Shown one piece after another: positions 17,661-26,424 of a stretch of DNA of 64,000 bases. Position 1 is the stretch's first letter. Each line of letters opens with the position of its first letter. The stretch lies in assembly GCA_964613455.1 (NCBI GenBank), contig CAZTGS010000002.1, positions 1 to 64,000 on the forward strand, in the 5' to 3' direction. The DNA is from SCGC-AAA076-P13 sp964613455 (GTDB lineage Bacteria > Pseudomonadota > Gammaproteobacteria > Magnimaribacterales > D2472). The notes under the pieces were generated by a model. That model worked only from the letters and a program-made list of their open reading frames with translations. It did not search any database and was not told the origin of the DNA. Made by a program: the position numbers and the translations under genes.

Positions 17661-19010
17661 ATGAAATTTGATCATGACAACATTTCACCACTCGACAGCA
17701 GATACGCTAATAAAATTCCTGACTTTAGAAAAAACTTTAGTGAATCAGCCTTAATTAAAATCAGATTTGAAATTGAAATTGATTGGCTAATTTTTCTTTG
17801 CACGAAGCTATCCACATCTTTCAAACCGATAAGTAAACAATCTCTTAAGAAACTGCAAATCTTTAAAAAAGGTTTCGATAATAAATATGTTCTTAAGATA
17901 AAAAAAATTGAGTCTTCAACAAATCATGATGTTAAAGCAGTTGAATACTTTATAAGGGATTACTTTAATAAGGACAAGACATTATCTTCATACATACACT
18001 TAATTCACTTTGGGTTAACAAGTGAGGATATAAATTCATTAAGTTATGCATTTTTAATTAAAAAAGGTACAACTTTATATATTAATGAAGTGAATACCAT
18101 AAATAAGACCCTTAAGAGTTATTCAAAAAAATGGTCAAAAATAACATTTCTTGCAAGAACTCATGGACAGCCTGCATCGCCTTCTACAATTGGTAAGGAA
18201 TTAAAGGTTTTTTCTAGTCGTATTGATAGAGAGATTAAAATACTCAAATCAATAAAACCACTAGCAAAATTCAGTGGTGCTACTGGGAATTTTCATACTT
18301 TTAATATTGTAGATGATTCAATAGATTGGCCAAAATTGAATAAAAGTTTTATAAATCAATTTGGTATCGATCAAAATTTATTTACTACGCAGATAGAACC
18401 GCATGACTGGATTGCTGAAGTTTCACATTCCCTAGTGAGGATCAATAATATATTAGTAGACTTGTGCCAAGATTCATGGATTTATATATCAAATGATATC
18501 TTTGCATTGAAACTTCAAAAGAATGAAGTTGGATCCTCAACTATGCCCCACAAAGTTAACCCAATAGATTTTGAAAATGCTGAAGGCAATTTTGGTATAT
18601 CTTCTTCATTGTGTGAATTTTTTGCAAATAAGCTTACTAAATCTAGACATCAAAGAGATCTTTCTGATTCAACTGTTTTAAGAAATGTTGGTCTTGGGTT
18701 TGCTTACTCTGCACTCGCTATAATTTCAGCAAATAAGGGTTTAAGTAAAATTACTCCAAATAAAATTAAAATTGCGGCTGAGCTTGATAATAATTGGGAA
18801 GTCTTAACAGAAGCTGTTCAAACATTAATGAGATATGAGGGAATTCCAGACGCTTATGAGCAGTTAAAAAATCTTTCGAGAGGAACCAAATTAACTAAAG
18901 AAACTTATGTAAAGTTTATTAATACGCTTACTATTTCTGATTTATCTAAAAATAAATTATTAAAACTTACTCCATCAAGTTATATAGGCTTAGCAAAAGA
19001 ACTTATTTAG
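17661..19010 (+). CDS. purB: adenylosuccinate lyase
   Basis: A 449-residue fumarase/aspartase-superfamily lyase acting twice in purine synthesis (SAICAR to AICAR, and adenylosuccinate to AMP, each releasing fumarate). The signature loop SSTMPHKVNPIDFENAEGN is complete. The catalytic His/Ser regions ARTHGQPASPSTIGKE and GSSTM are present, as is the N-terminal SPLDSRY. The length is close to E. coli PurB (456), and the sequence is of the gammaproteobacterial type. It lies 40 bases downstream of mnmA on the same strand. Lys/Asn/Ile enrichment reflects the AT bias. Confidence 0.95.
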   Translation: MKFDHDNISPLDSRYANKIPDFRKNFSESALIKIRFEIEIDWLIFLCTKLSTSFKPISKQSLKKLQIFKKGFDNKYVLKIKKIESSTNHDVKAVEYFIRDYFNKDKTLSSYIHLIHFGLTSEDINSLSYAFLIKKGTTLYINEVNTINKTLKSYSKKWSKITFLARTHGQPASPSTIGKELKVFSSRIDREIKILKSIKPLAKFSGATGNFHTFNIVDDSIDWPKLNKSFINQFGIDQNLFTTQIEPHDWIAEVSHSLVRINNILVDLCQDSWIYISNDIFALKLQKNEVGSSTMPHKVNPIDFENAEGNFGISSSLCEFFANKLTKSRHQRDLSDSTVLRNVGLGFAYSALAIISANKGLSKITPNKIKIAAELDNNWEVLTEAVQTLMRYEGIPDAYEQLKNLSRGTKLTKETYVKFINTLTISDLSKNKLLKLTPSSYIGLAKELI

Positions 19011-19092
19011 CCTTATATTTTACAATTTATGTAGTAGAGCTACATAGAGATATCCCTTAAAAACCATATTTATAAGTGTATTTATCTATATA

Positions 19093-19121
19093 TTGACTTT
19101 GATATAGAAGTGATATTTACT
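19093..19121 (+). promoter_or_regulatory. possible aceA promoter
   Basis: The 141-base gap between purB and aceA contains TTGACT (19093-19098), with TATTTA at 19114-19119 (15-base spacer) or TTTACT at 19116-19121 (17-base spacer). Both -10 candidates are only partial matches. A small inverted repeat (ATGTAG...CTACAT, 19029-19045) lies further upstream without a T tract. Regulation by carbon source is likely for this gene, but no known operator is recognisable. Confidence 0.35.
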
Positions 19122-19151
19122 TCACTACATATTTAATTTTTGGCAAAAAAA

Positions 19152-20732
19152 ATGACAAGTCATAACGAAGAAAAAAATCAAGCAAACTCAATTCCTGAGA
19201 TGTCTACATCTAACTGGGGAGCTATCAATCCTGAGTATGTTGCAAGAATGAGAATGCAAAATAAATTTCAGACTGGATTAGAAATTGCAAAATATACTGC
19301 TGGAGTCATGAGAAAAGATATGAATGCCTATGATTCAGATACATCATCTTACACACAGTCTTTAGGTTGTTGGCACGGTTTTATAGGCCAGCAAAAATTA
19401 ATTTCTATTAAGAAACATTTTAAAACTACCAATAAAAAATACTTATATCTATCTGGTTGGATGGTAGCTGCTCTTAGGTCAGAATTTGGTCCTCTTCCAG
19501 ATCAATCTATGCATGAGAAAACATCAGTTGCTAGTCTTATTGCAGAACTCTATCAGTTTTTAAGACAAGCAGATGCAAGAGAACTCGGTGGTTTATATAG
19601 AAAACTAGACTCATCTGATGGTGCCGAAAAAGATTCTATACAAAATGAAATTGATAATTTTGAAACTCACGTTGTACCAATCATAGCTGATATTGATGCA
19701 GGCTTTGGTAACGAGGAAGCAACATACCTAATGGCTAAACAAATGATTGAAGCTGGTGCATGTTGTATACAAATAGAAAATCAAGTTTCAGATGAAAAGC
19801 AATGTGGACACCAAGATGGAAAAGTAACAGTTCCTCATGCTGACTTTTTAGCTAAAATAAATGCTGTTAGATACGCATTTTTAGAGTTAGGAGTTGATGA
19901 TGGTGTTATTGTTGCAAGAACTGATTCATTAGGTGCTGGTTTAACAAAACAAATAGCAGTAACAAATGAAAAAGGTGATCTTGGTGATCAGTACAATTCA
20001 TTCCTCGATGTTGATGAGGTAACTCCTGAAACAATGAATCATGGTGATGTGATGATAAATCAAAATGGTAAATTAGTTAGGCCGAAAAGATTGCCTAGTA
20101 ACTTATATCAGTTTAAAGAAGGAACAGGAGAAGCTAGATGTATTCTTGACTCTATAACTAGCTTACAAAATGGTGCAGATTTAATCTGGATTGAAACTGA
20201 AAAGCCTCATATTGGTCAGATCGGAGCAATGATGGATGAAATTAAAAAGGTGGTTCCTAATGCTAAACTTGTTTATAACAACAGCCCTTCTTTTAATTGG
20301 ACATTAAATTTTAGACAACAAGTATTTGATTCAATGAAAGATGCTGGTAATGATGTGTCTTCTTATGATCGAGCTGATTTGATGAATGAATCATATGACT
20401 CTACTGAACTCGCTATCGAGGCAGACAATAAGATTAGAACCTTTCAAGCTGATGCTGCACGTGAAGCAGGAATATTCCATCATTTAATTACACTTCCAAC
20501 TTATCATACAGCCGCCCTTTCAACTGACAACTTAGCCAAAGAGTATTTTGGTGAACAAGGAATGCTAGGTTATGTAGCTGGGGTCCAAAGAAAGGAAATT
20601 AGAGAAGGTATTGCATGTGTGAAGCATCAAAATATGTCAGGTTCTGACATGGGTGATGATCATAAAGAGTATTTTGCAGGTGAAGCTGCTTTAAAAGCAG
20701 CTGGTGAAGACAATACTATGAATCAGTTTTAA
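19152..20732 (+). CDS. aceA: isocitrate lyase (long Pseudomonas-type form)
   Basis: A protein of about 526 residues that cleaves isocitrate to glyoxylate and succinate. It belongs to the long isocitrate lyase group known from Pseudomonas (about 530 residues) rather than the E. coli type (434). NPEYVARMRMQNKFQTGLEI, the YTQSLGCWHGFIGQQK block and the catalytic loop DEKQCGHQDGK (Cys at about 218 from this start) are clear. I chose the ATG at 19152; an in-frame TTG at 19140 would add MAKK. The stop overlaps the convergent nqrM stop by four bases. Malate synthase is not in the window. With icd nearby it sets the glyoxylate shunt branch, consistent with growth on acetyl-CoA-yielding substrates such as fatty acids. 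Confidence 0.93.
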   Translation: MTSHNEEKNQANSIPEMSTSNWGAINPEYVARMRMQNKFQTGLEIAKYTAGVMRKDMNAYDSDTSSYTQSLGCWHGFIGQQKLISIKKHFKTTNKKYLYLSGWMVAALRSEFGPLPDQSMHEKTSVASLIAELYQFLRQADARELGGLYRKLDSSDGAEKDSIQNEIDNFETHVVPIIADIDAGFGNEEATYLMAKQMIEAGACCIQIENQVSDEKQCGHQDGKVTVPHADFLAKINAVRYAFLELGVDDGVIVARTDSLGAGLTKQIAVTNEKGDLGDQYNSFLDVDEVTPETMNHGDVMINQNGKLVRPKRLPSNLYQFKEGTGEARCILDSITSLQNGADLIWIETEKPHIGQIGAMMDEIKKVVPNAKLVYNNSPSFNWTLNFRQQVFDSMKDAGNDVSSYDRADLMNESYDSTELAIEADNKIRTFQADAAREAGIFHHLITLPTYHTAALSTDNLAKEYFGEQGMLGYVAGVQRKEIREGIACVKHQNMSGSDMGDDHKEYFAGEAALKAAGEDNTMNQF

Positions 20733-20905
20733 TCTGAGCAAGCTTCAGTATCAGATCTTCCACAAATTTGACACGGCGAGCCATCATCTAGGTTAGCCAT
20801 GCCACCACAAGAACCTTTTATCGGTTCATTTTTTAATATTAAACCAATAGCTAGACCAGCAAAGGACAGCCCTATTACAAAAAATCCTAGAATTAAATCA
20901 CTCAT
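20729..20905 (-). CDS. nqrM: Na+-NQR maturation factor NqrM (DUF539)
   Basis: A 58-residue protein with one N-terminal membrane helix (about residues 3-24) and a cysteine-rich tail: GSCGG, then SPCQICG, then EACSD. This fits NqrM, which delivers iron for the Fe centre between NqrD and NqrE. I chose the ATG at 20905 because it overlaps the apbE stop by eight bases (ATGAGTGA), typical coupling, and gives the normal N-terminus MSDLILGF. A longer frame upstream to 20950 is inside apbE and unlikely. It closes the nqrA-F-apbE-nqrM operon and abuts convergent aceA. Confidence 0.88.
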   Translation of the reverse strand: MSDLILGFFVIGLSFAGLAIGLILKNEPIKGSCGGMANLDDGSPCQICGRSDTEACSD

Positions 20906-21899
20906 TATTAAAATCATACCATTTATCGGAATATGTATAGACCAATTCATTATCCAAAATACTAATAAGCATTAATGGAATGCTATTTGTATTAGCAACT
21001 TCAATGGCGAGTTTAGAATCCATCGCGTTAAAAGCAGTGGCATAAGCATCAGAATATGTAGCTGATTTATTATCTAAAACAGATATTGAAATAGCATCTA
21101 ATTTAATAGATTTAAGTGTTTTAGGATTTATTGTATGAGTAACTTTGGAGCCATCTTCTTTGATTATAAGATTTCTATATTCACCAGAAGTTGCAAGTGA
21201 TAAATAAGAACCATTGTTATTCTCAATAACATATACAGCATTTAAATTAGTGGAGCTTGGGTCCTGTATGCCTACTTTCCAAGGCTCCTCATATTTCAAA
21301 CCATGAATTATAATTTCACCACCAATATCTATTAGATGATTTAATAAGTTATTTTCAATCAAGTATTCATGAATCTTTTGAACTGCATAACCCTTCGCAA
21401 TAGATGATAAGTCAAACCAGAAATCTGAAGACTTAGAAACTGTTTGATTAACAGAATCTAATGTGAATGTTCGTATTAAATTATATGAAGTGGTATCTAT
21501 ATCAAAGTTAGGAGAAAAACCCATCGAGGTTGATATTTTTCCCAGCGTAATGTCGTAGTAATTTTGCGTTTTTAATGAAACTTCTTTTGCAATAGAAAGT
21601 ATTTTAAAAAGATCATCACTAATAGCAATATTGGTATTAATTTGTTTTTTGTTTACCAGTGCGATCTCTGAATCTACCTTGTAGTTTGAAGCTATCATGT
21701 CGATATCATTAATAATACTAAGTATATTTTTCTCATGATGATCGGCAATAAATTCTGTAGATGAAACTGACCATGAAGTTCCGTAGGCACTACCACTGAT
21801 TTTAAATATATTATTAGAATTGAAGTTATAGGCAATTAAGAGACAAATTAATCCAACAACTAAAGCAATGAGTTTTGAAAATGCGTATCTAGATATCAA
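20898..21899 (-). CDS. apbE: FAD:protein FMN transferase ApbE (NQR flavinylation)
   Basis: A 333-residue flavin transferase that attaches FMN through a phosphoester bond to Thr of NqrB and NqrC outside the cytoplasmic membrane. An N-terminal hydrophobic segment (about 8-26) serves as signal or anchor; no lipobox Cys is seen. Conserved elements are SGSAYGTSW, FDLSSIAKGYAV, the DIGGEI motif, and the C-terminal HTINPKT with the metal-binding region SATYSDAYATAFNAMD. The gene lies seven bases after nqrF and overlaps nqrM by eight. Its location and the flavinylation motifs in nqrB and nqrC fit together. Confidence 0.92.
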   Translation of the reverse strand: MISRYAFSKLIALVVGLICLLIAYNFNSNNIFKISGSAYGTSWSVSSTEFIADHHEKNILSIINDIDMIASNYKVDSEIALVNKKQINTNIAISDDLFKILSIAKEVSLKTQNYYDITLGKISTSMGFSPNFDIDTTSYNLIRTFTLDSVNQTVSKSSDFWFDLSSIAKGYAVQKIHEYLIENNLLNHLIDIGGEIIIHGLKYEEPWKVGIQDPSSTNLNAVYVIENNNGSYLSLATSGEYRNLIIKEDGSKVTHTINPKTLKSIKLDAISISVLDNKSATYSDAYATAFNAMDSKLAIEVANTNSIPLMLISILDNELVYTYSDKWYDFNNE

Positions 21900-21906
21900 G
21901 CTTTAT

Positions 21907-23133
21907 TTAACCACCAAAGTCATCGAGAGCAATATTCTCTGGTTCTACTCCAATATTTAATAGTAAATCTATACAAGCCTTGTTCATCATGGGTGGGCCA
22001 CACATGTAGTACTCGCAATCTTCCGGCGCTTCATGTGCTTTAAGATAATTTTCATATAAAACATTATGAATAAATCCTGTTTCTCCAGCCCAAGCATCTT
22101 CTGGTTGTGGATCGGATAATGCTACATGCCATTCAAAATTATCATATTTTTTTGCAAGTTCGTTAAATTCATCTACATAGAACATTTCTTTTAAGCTTCT
22201 AGCTCCATACCAAAATGTAATTTTTCTATCAGTATCAATTCTAAGTAATTGATCAAATATATGCGATCTCATTGGAGCCATTCCAGCACCTCCTCCAACA
22301 AAAACCATTTCATTAGTAGTTTCTTTAGCAAAGAATTCTCCGAAAGGACCAAAAACTTTCACTTTATCCCCTGGTTTTAGATTAAACGTCCAAGAAGACA
22401 TGACACCTGGTGGGAAATCGGTCCCAGGAGGCGGTGAAGCTATTCTTATATTAAATTTAATAATACCTTTCTCTTGGGGATAATTAGCCATTGAATAAGC
22501 TCTAATTACTGGCTCTGTATTTATTGCCTTATTTTCCCATATCTTAAAATGATCCCAATCTCCATGATATTCCTCTTGAATATCAAAACTTTTATAGTCT
22601 ATTTCATATGCAGGTGCCTCTAACTGAACATAGCCGCCAGCTTTAAAGTCAACATTTTCACCCTCAGGTAGTTTTAATATTAATTCTTTTATAAAAGTAG
22701 CTACATTGTCGTTAGATATGACTTCACATTCCCATTCTTTAACACCAAAGATTTCTTCTGGTACCTCAATTTTCATATCACTCTTAACTGGAACTTGACA
22801 AGAAAGCCTCCAACCATCATTTTGCTCTCTGGAATTAAAGTGCGATTCTTCTGTTGGCAATATAGAACCACCACCATCGAGAACTACACACTTGCATTGA
22901 CTACAAGTTCCGCCTCCACCGCAAGCAGAAGAAAGAAAAATTTTATTTTCAGCTAAGGTTTGTAATAGTTTCGATCCAGCTGGAACAACAAGCGGATTTA
23001 AAGAATCTCCATTTATTTCAATTGAAACATCACCAGTAGAAACTAATTGCGATCTTGCACCAATAATTACGACAACTAGTGCAAGGACTATTCCTGAAAA
23101 AGCTACAACACCAAGTATTAAATCAATTTGCAT
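21907..23133 (-). CDS. nqrF: Na+-translocating NADH:quinone reductase subunit F
   Basis: A 408-residue NADH-oxidising subunit. The N-terminal membrane helix spans about 5-26. The 2Fe-2S ferredoxin domain has Cys71, Cys77, Cys80 and Cys112. A ferredoxin-reductase-like domain follows with the FAD site RAYSMANYP, NADH-binding GGGAGMAPMRSH, and the C-terminal CGPPMM with LDDFGG at the end. It takes electrons from NADH and passes them to the Fe centre and FMNs of the pump. It follows nqrE after 15 bases. Confidence 0.97.
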   Translation of the reverse strand: MQIDLILGVVAFSGIVLALVVVIIGARSQLVSTGDVSIEINGDSLNPLVVPAGSKLLQTLAENKIFLSSACGGGGTCSQCKCVVLDGGGSILPTEESHFNSREQNDGWRLSCQVPVKSDMKIEVPEEIFGVKEWECEVISNDNVATFIKELILKLPEGENVDFKAGGYVQLEAPAYEIDYKSFDIQEEYHGDWDHFKIWENKAINTEPVIRAYSMANYPQEKGIIKFNIRIASPPPGTDFPPGVMSSWTFNLKPGDKVKVFGPFGEFFAKETTNEMVFVGGGAGMAPMRSHIFDQLLRIDTDRKITFWYGARSLKEMFYVDEFNELAKKYDNFEWHVALSDPQPEDAWAGETGFIHNVLYENYLKAHEAPEDCEYYMCGPPMMNKACIDLLLNIGVEPENIALDDFGG

Positions 23134-23148
23134 ATTATTAACCTCTAA

Positions 23149-23760
23149 TTAAAGAGAAATTCCTCCAAAAGACATGAAACCAAAACTCATTAGTCCAACT
23201 ATTATAAAAGTTGCGCCCAGACCTTTCAAACCCTCAGGTATATCAGAATATTTAAGTTTTTCTCTAATACCTGCGAGAATTACTATAGCCATAGCCCAAC
23301 CAAAACCAGCACCTAATCCGTATACAACACTTTCTCCGAATAATAGATCTTTTTCTATCATAAATAAAGATGCACCCAAAATTGCACAATTAACTGTTAT
23401 TAGCGGAAGGAATACTCCTAAAGCATTGTATAGAGCCGGCACATATTTATCTAGGAACATTTCAAGGATCTGAACTACGGCCGCTATAACACCAATATAG
23501 CTTATCAACGAAACAAATCTTAAATCTGTTCCTGATATTCCCGCCCAGACTAAAGCATCTTCACGAAGCACAAAATTATAAATTAAATTATTAAGAGGTA
23601 CTGTAATGAGGCAAACAACTATAACTGCTATCCCAAGTCCCATTGCAGCTTCAATCTTTTTAGAAATGGCGATGAATGTGCACATACCTAAAAATACTGA
23701 TAAAGCTATATTTTCAATAAAGACGGTTGTGACGAATATACTTAAATAATGTTCAAGCAT
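23149..23760 (-). CDS. nqrE: Na+-translocating NADH:quinone reductase subunit E
   Basis: A 203-residue membrane subunit homologous to RnfA, with six predicted helices. The hallmark first segment FIENIALSVFLGMC contains the Cys that helps ligate the shared Fe centre, and NCAILGASLF contains the second. AGIREKLKYSDIPEGLKGLG is a typical cytoplasmic loop. It overlaps nqrD by eight bases. The length is essentially that of the Vibrio subunit (198). Confidence 0.96.
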   Translation of the reverse strand: MLEHYLSIFVTTVFIENIALSVFLGMCTFIAISKKIEAAMGLGIAVIVVCLITVPLNNLIYNFVLREDALVWAGISGTDLRFVSLISYIGVIAAVVQILEMFLDKYVPALYNALGVFLPLITVNCAILGASLFMIEKDLLFGESVVYGLGAGFGWAMAIVILAGIREKLKYSDIPEGLKGLGATFIIVGLMSFGFMSFGGISL

Positions 23761-24439
23761 TTAGTTCTCTCTTAGTTAAGTCAGGAGCCGTTGAGTGCTT
23801 TGAAACAACAAAATCATCTTGTTCTACTTGAGTAGGTCTATAGGTCCTTAGAGCCCATATAAATAGACCTATTATGATGAATGAGCTAGGTGGAAGTAAG
23901 AGTAAATTATTGCCCATATACCATCCACCATTTGAAATAAGGGGAAGTATTTCATAACCAAACAATGAGCCTGATCCAAATAATTCTCTAATTGTAGCTA
24001 CAGCAATTAATATCAAACTATAGCCAAGACCATTACCAAGACCATCAAAGAAACTAAGTAATGGTTTCTCTTTCATAGCAAAGGCTTCAGCCCTCCCCAT
24101 AACAATACAGTTAGTAATAATTAAGCCAACAAAAACTGAAAGTTTTTTACTAGTTTCATAGCTATAAGCTTTCAATAGCTCATCAACAACAATTACCAAA
24201 GACGCAATGATAGTCATCTGTACAATAATTCTAATACTGCTAGGAATGTAATTTCTAATAATAGAGATAAATAAATTAGAAAAAGCCACAACACTTGTTA
24301 AAGCAACACACATAACCATGGTTACTGAAAGATTATTTGTTACAGCTAAGGCTGAACAAATTCCAAGTATTTGCAATGCAATAGGGTTCTCTTCAACAAG
24401 AGGTTTTATGATTACTTCTTTATATCTTTTAAGACTCAT
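23753..24439 (-). CDS. nqrD: Na+-translocating NADH:quinone reductase subunit D
   Basis: A 228-residue membrane subunit homologous to RnfE. LVEENPIALQILGICSALAVT near the start and TNCIVMGRAEAFAM in the middle carry the Cys residues of the Fe site. GNGLGYSLILIAVATIRELFG is also typical. The C-terminal tail (about 205-228) is hydrophilic and slightly longer than in Vibrio (210). The start overlaps nqrC by 11 bases. It forms the symmetric D/E pair in the sodium pump. Confidence 0.96.
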   Translation of the reverse strand: MSLKRYKEVIIKPLVEENPIALQILGICSALAVTNNLSVTMVMCVALTSVVAFSNLFISIIRNYIPSSIRIIVQMTIIASLVIVVDELLKAYSYETSKKLSVFVGLIITNCIVMGRAEAFAMKEKPLLSFFDGLGNGLGYSLILIAVATIRELFGSGSLFGYEILPLISNGGWYMGNNLLLLPPSSFIIIGLFIWALRTYRPTQVEQDDFVVSKHSTAPDLTKRELNA

Positions 24440-25202
24440 AATCTAACTCTTTAAATAATTTTGAATAACCAGAGTCTCCAAACCAATATGTAATCATATT
24501 AGTAACACCTCTGCTTGTTAAAGTTGCTCCAGATAAACCGTCAACCTTGTAGTTGCTATTAATATCATCAGATTGAACCTTTCCTTTTATAACTGATAAT
24601 TGAACTTCGTTATCTTTATAGATCTTTTTTCCTGGCCACAGTGCTTTCCATCTAGGATTATCCACTTCAGCACCAAGGCCTGGAGTTTCCTTATGTTCGT
24701 AAAATTCAAGACCGGCCACTGTATTAAAATCCTCTTCAATAGCAACATAACCGAATAGAGTTCCCCATAAGCCGTAACCTCTAATTGGAAGAATAAGTTT
24801 ATCTATATTATTTTGCTCATCCCTAACAATAAAAAATTTTCCTACATTTTCTCTATTTTTAATAATAGCTATGTCATCAGAAGCACTTAGGGCAGTTGAT
24901 AAGGTAGAGTCTCTTGTTGCTTTAATTTGATCGTATTCTTCAATCTTGAAATCTTTATATGATTGAAGAACCTTACCAGTGTCAAAATCAACATATCTCA
25001 TCTCAAGTTTTTGAAATTGAGATTTAACATCAATGGTATTGTCATACATCTTAGCGGCTTGTAATATTTTTATACTTTTATTATTTGCAGCATTTTCTTT
25101 TTGAAGATCTCTCAAGCTTACAGCTGCAAAAGATACAATTAAAGAACAAACCATACAGATAGCAAAAGCTACGCCTAGAGTTTTTAAAACTGAATCATTC
25201 AT
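24429..25202 (-). CDS. nqrC: Na+-translocating NADH:quinone reductase subunit C
   Basis: A 257-residue subunit with one N-terminal membrane helix (about 8-29) and a large periplasmic domain carrying covalent FMN. The flavinylation motif SGATLT is at 224-229 with the acceptor Thr at 227. The conserved GYGLWGTLFGYVAI and ETPGLGAEV segments precede it. ApbE, encoded downstream, attaches the flavin. It overlaps nqrB by eight bases and nqrD by 11. Confidence 0.96.
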   Translation of the reverse strand: MNDSVLKTLGVAFAICMVCSLIVSFAAVSLRDLQKENAANNKSIKILQAAKMYDNTIDVKSQFQKLEMRYVDFDTGKVLQSYKDFKIEEYDQIKATRDSTLSTALSASDDIAIIKNRENVGKFFIVRDEQNNIDKLILPIRGYGLWGTLFGYVAIEEDFNTVAGLEFYEHKETPGLGAEVDNPRWKALWPGKKIYKDNEVQLSVIKGKVQSDDINSNYKVDGLSGATLTSRGVTNMITYWFGDSGYSKLFKELDYES

Positions 25203-26424
25203 TTAATAACGCCCTTCTTCTTTTAATATTAGACATAACAACCATATGGTCAATAACTGGTGCTAATAAGTTCGCAAATAATATAGCAAGCATCATACCT
25301 TCTGGGAAAGCTGGATTAACTACTCTTATGAGAATCACGGTAACACCAATAACAAAGCCATAAATCCATCGGCCAGTGTTAGTTCCAGAACCTGAAACTG
25401 GTTCAGTTGCCATAAAGACCAATCCAAAGGCAAAACTTCCTATAACTGCATGCCAGTACCAAGGAACATAAAACATAGGATTAGTATCTGATCCAACTAT
25501 ATTTAAGATAGATGACATTATGATCATTCCAGCTAGTGTTCCCAGAATAATTCTGTAAGAGGCTACTTTAGTTATGAGAAGGATAGCTAACCCTATTCCA
25601 ATGGCTATTATAGATGTTTCTCCAACAGAGCCAGGAATAAAACCAAGGAATGCATCCATCCATGTAAAGTTTTCATATATACCAGCCATACCTTTTTCAG
25701 CACCGACACCTAAAGCAGTTGCTCCACTATAACCCTCAGGAATAATATTATTATCTGCTAGACCAGCAATCCATACCTTATCACCTGATATCTGTGATGG
25801 ATAAGCAAAGTATAAAAATGCTCTTCCTGTAAGAGCTGGATTTAAGAAATTTTTTCCAGTACCACCAAAAATCTCTTTTCCAATAACTAGACCAAATGTG
25901 ATACCCATAGCAGCTTGCCACAATGGAAGATCTGGAGGACAGCTTAATGAAAATAAAACTGTGGAAACAAAAGCTCCTTCATTAATTTCATGTTTTCTAA
26001 CAATAGCAAAGAGAGCTTCCCATCCAATACCTACTACAAATACGGTTATATATATTGGTAAAAAGTAAGATGCACCAAACCACATTTTTGAAAAAAAGCT
26101 TGAAGAATCGTAGCCAACGAAACTAATAAGATAGTGGTGCCAATCTCCTGTATTTAATTGATTGATTGATTCAAGATATTCCAATGAATGAGATCCGAGG
26201 TTATACATTCCAAAAAACATTGCCGGAAAAGTAGCTAGCCAAACAGTAACCATAACTTTTTGAATATCTACAGCATCTCTTACATGAACTGGATTAGATG
26301 TTTTTGTTTGAGTAGAGAAAAATAAATTCTCAACAGCATCAAATAATGGGAACCATTTAGAATACTTTCCTTCGCCAACAAAATTTGGTTTTGAATTATT
26401 GATAAAGTTTCTTAAGGATTTCAT
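25195..26424 (-). CDS. nqrB: Na+-translocating NADH:quinone reductase subunit B
   Basis: A 409-residue polytopic subunit with about ten membrane helices; it carries covalent FMN and riboflavin and forms the sodium and quinone path. The flavinylation motif SGAT is at 233-236, putting the acceptor at Thr236, the same number as in Vibrio cholerae. SCPPDLPLWQAAMGI, GGTGKNFLNPALTGRAFL and ATEPVSGSGT are family hallmarks. It overlaps nqrA by four bases. Confidence 0.97.
   Translation of the reverse strand: MKSLRNFINNSKPNFVGEGKYSKWFPLFDAVENLFFSTQTKTSNPVHVRDAVDIQKVMVTVWLATFPAMFFGMYNLGSHSLEYLESINQLNTGDWHHYLISFVGYDSSSFFSKMWFGASYFLPIYITVFVVGIGWEALFAIVRKHEINEGAFVSTVLFSLSCPPDLPLWQAAMGITFGLVIGKEIFGGTGKNFLNPALTGRAFLYFAYPSQISGDKVWIAGLADNNIIPEGYSGATALGVGAEKGMAGIYENFTWMDAFLGFIPGSVGETSIIAIGIGLAILLITKVASYRIILGTLAGMIIMSSILNIVGSDTNPMFYVPWYWHAVIGSFAFGLVFMATEPVSGSGTNTGRWIYGFVIGVTVILIRVVNPAFPEGMMLAILFANLLAPVIDHMVVMSNIKRRRALLNE

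Noticed and set aside
19029..19045. Inverted repeat ATGTAG...CTACAT after purB considered as a terminator
   Set aside because: The stem is only six pairs and no T tract follows on either strand.
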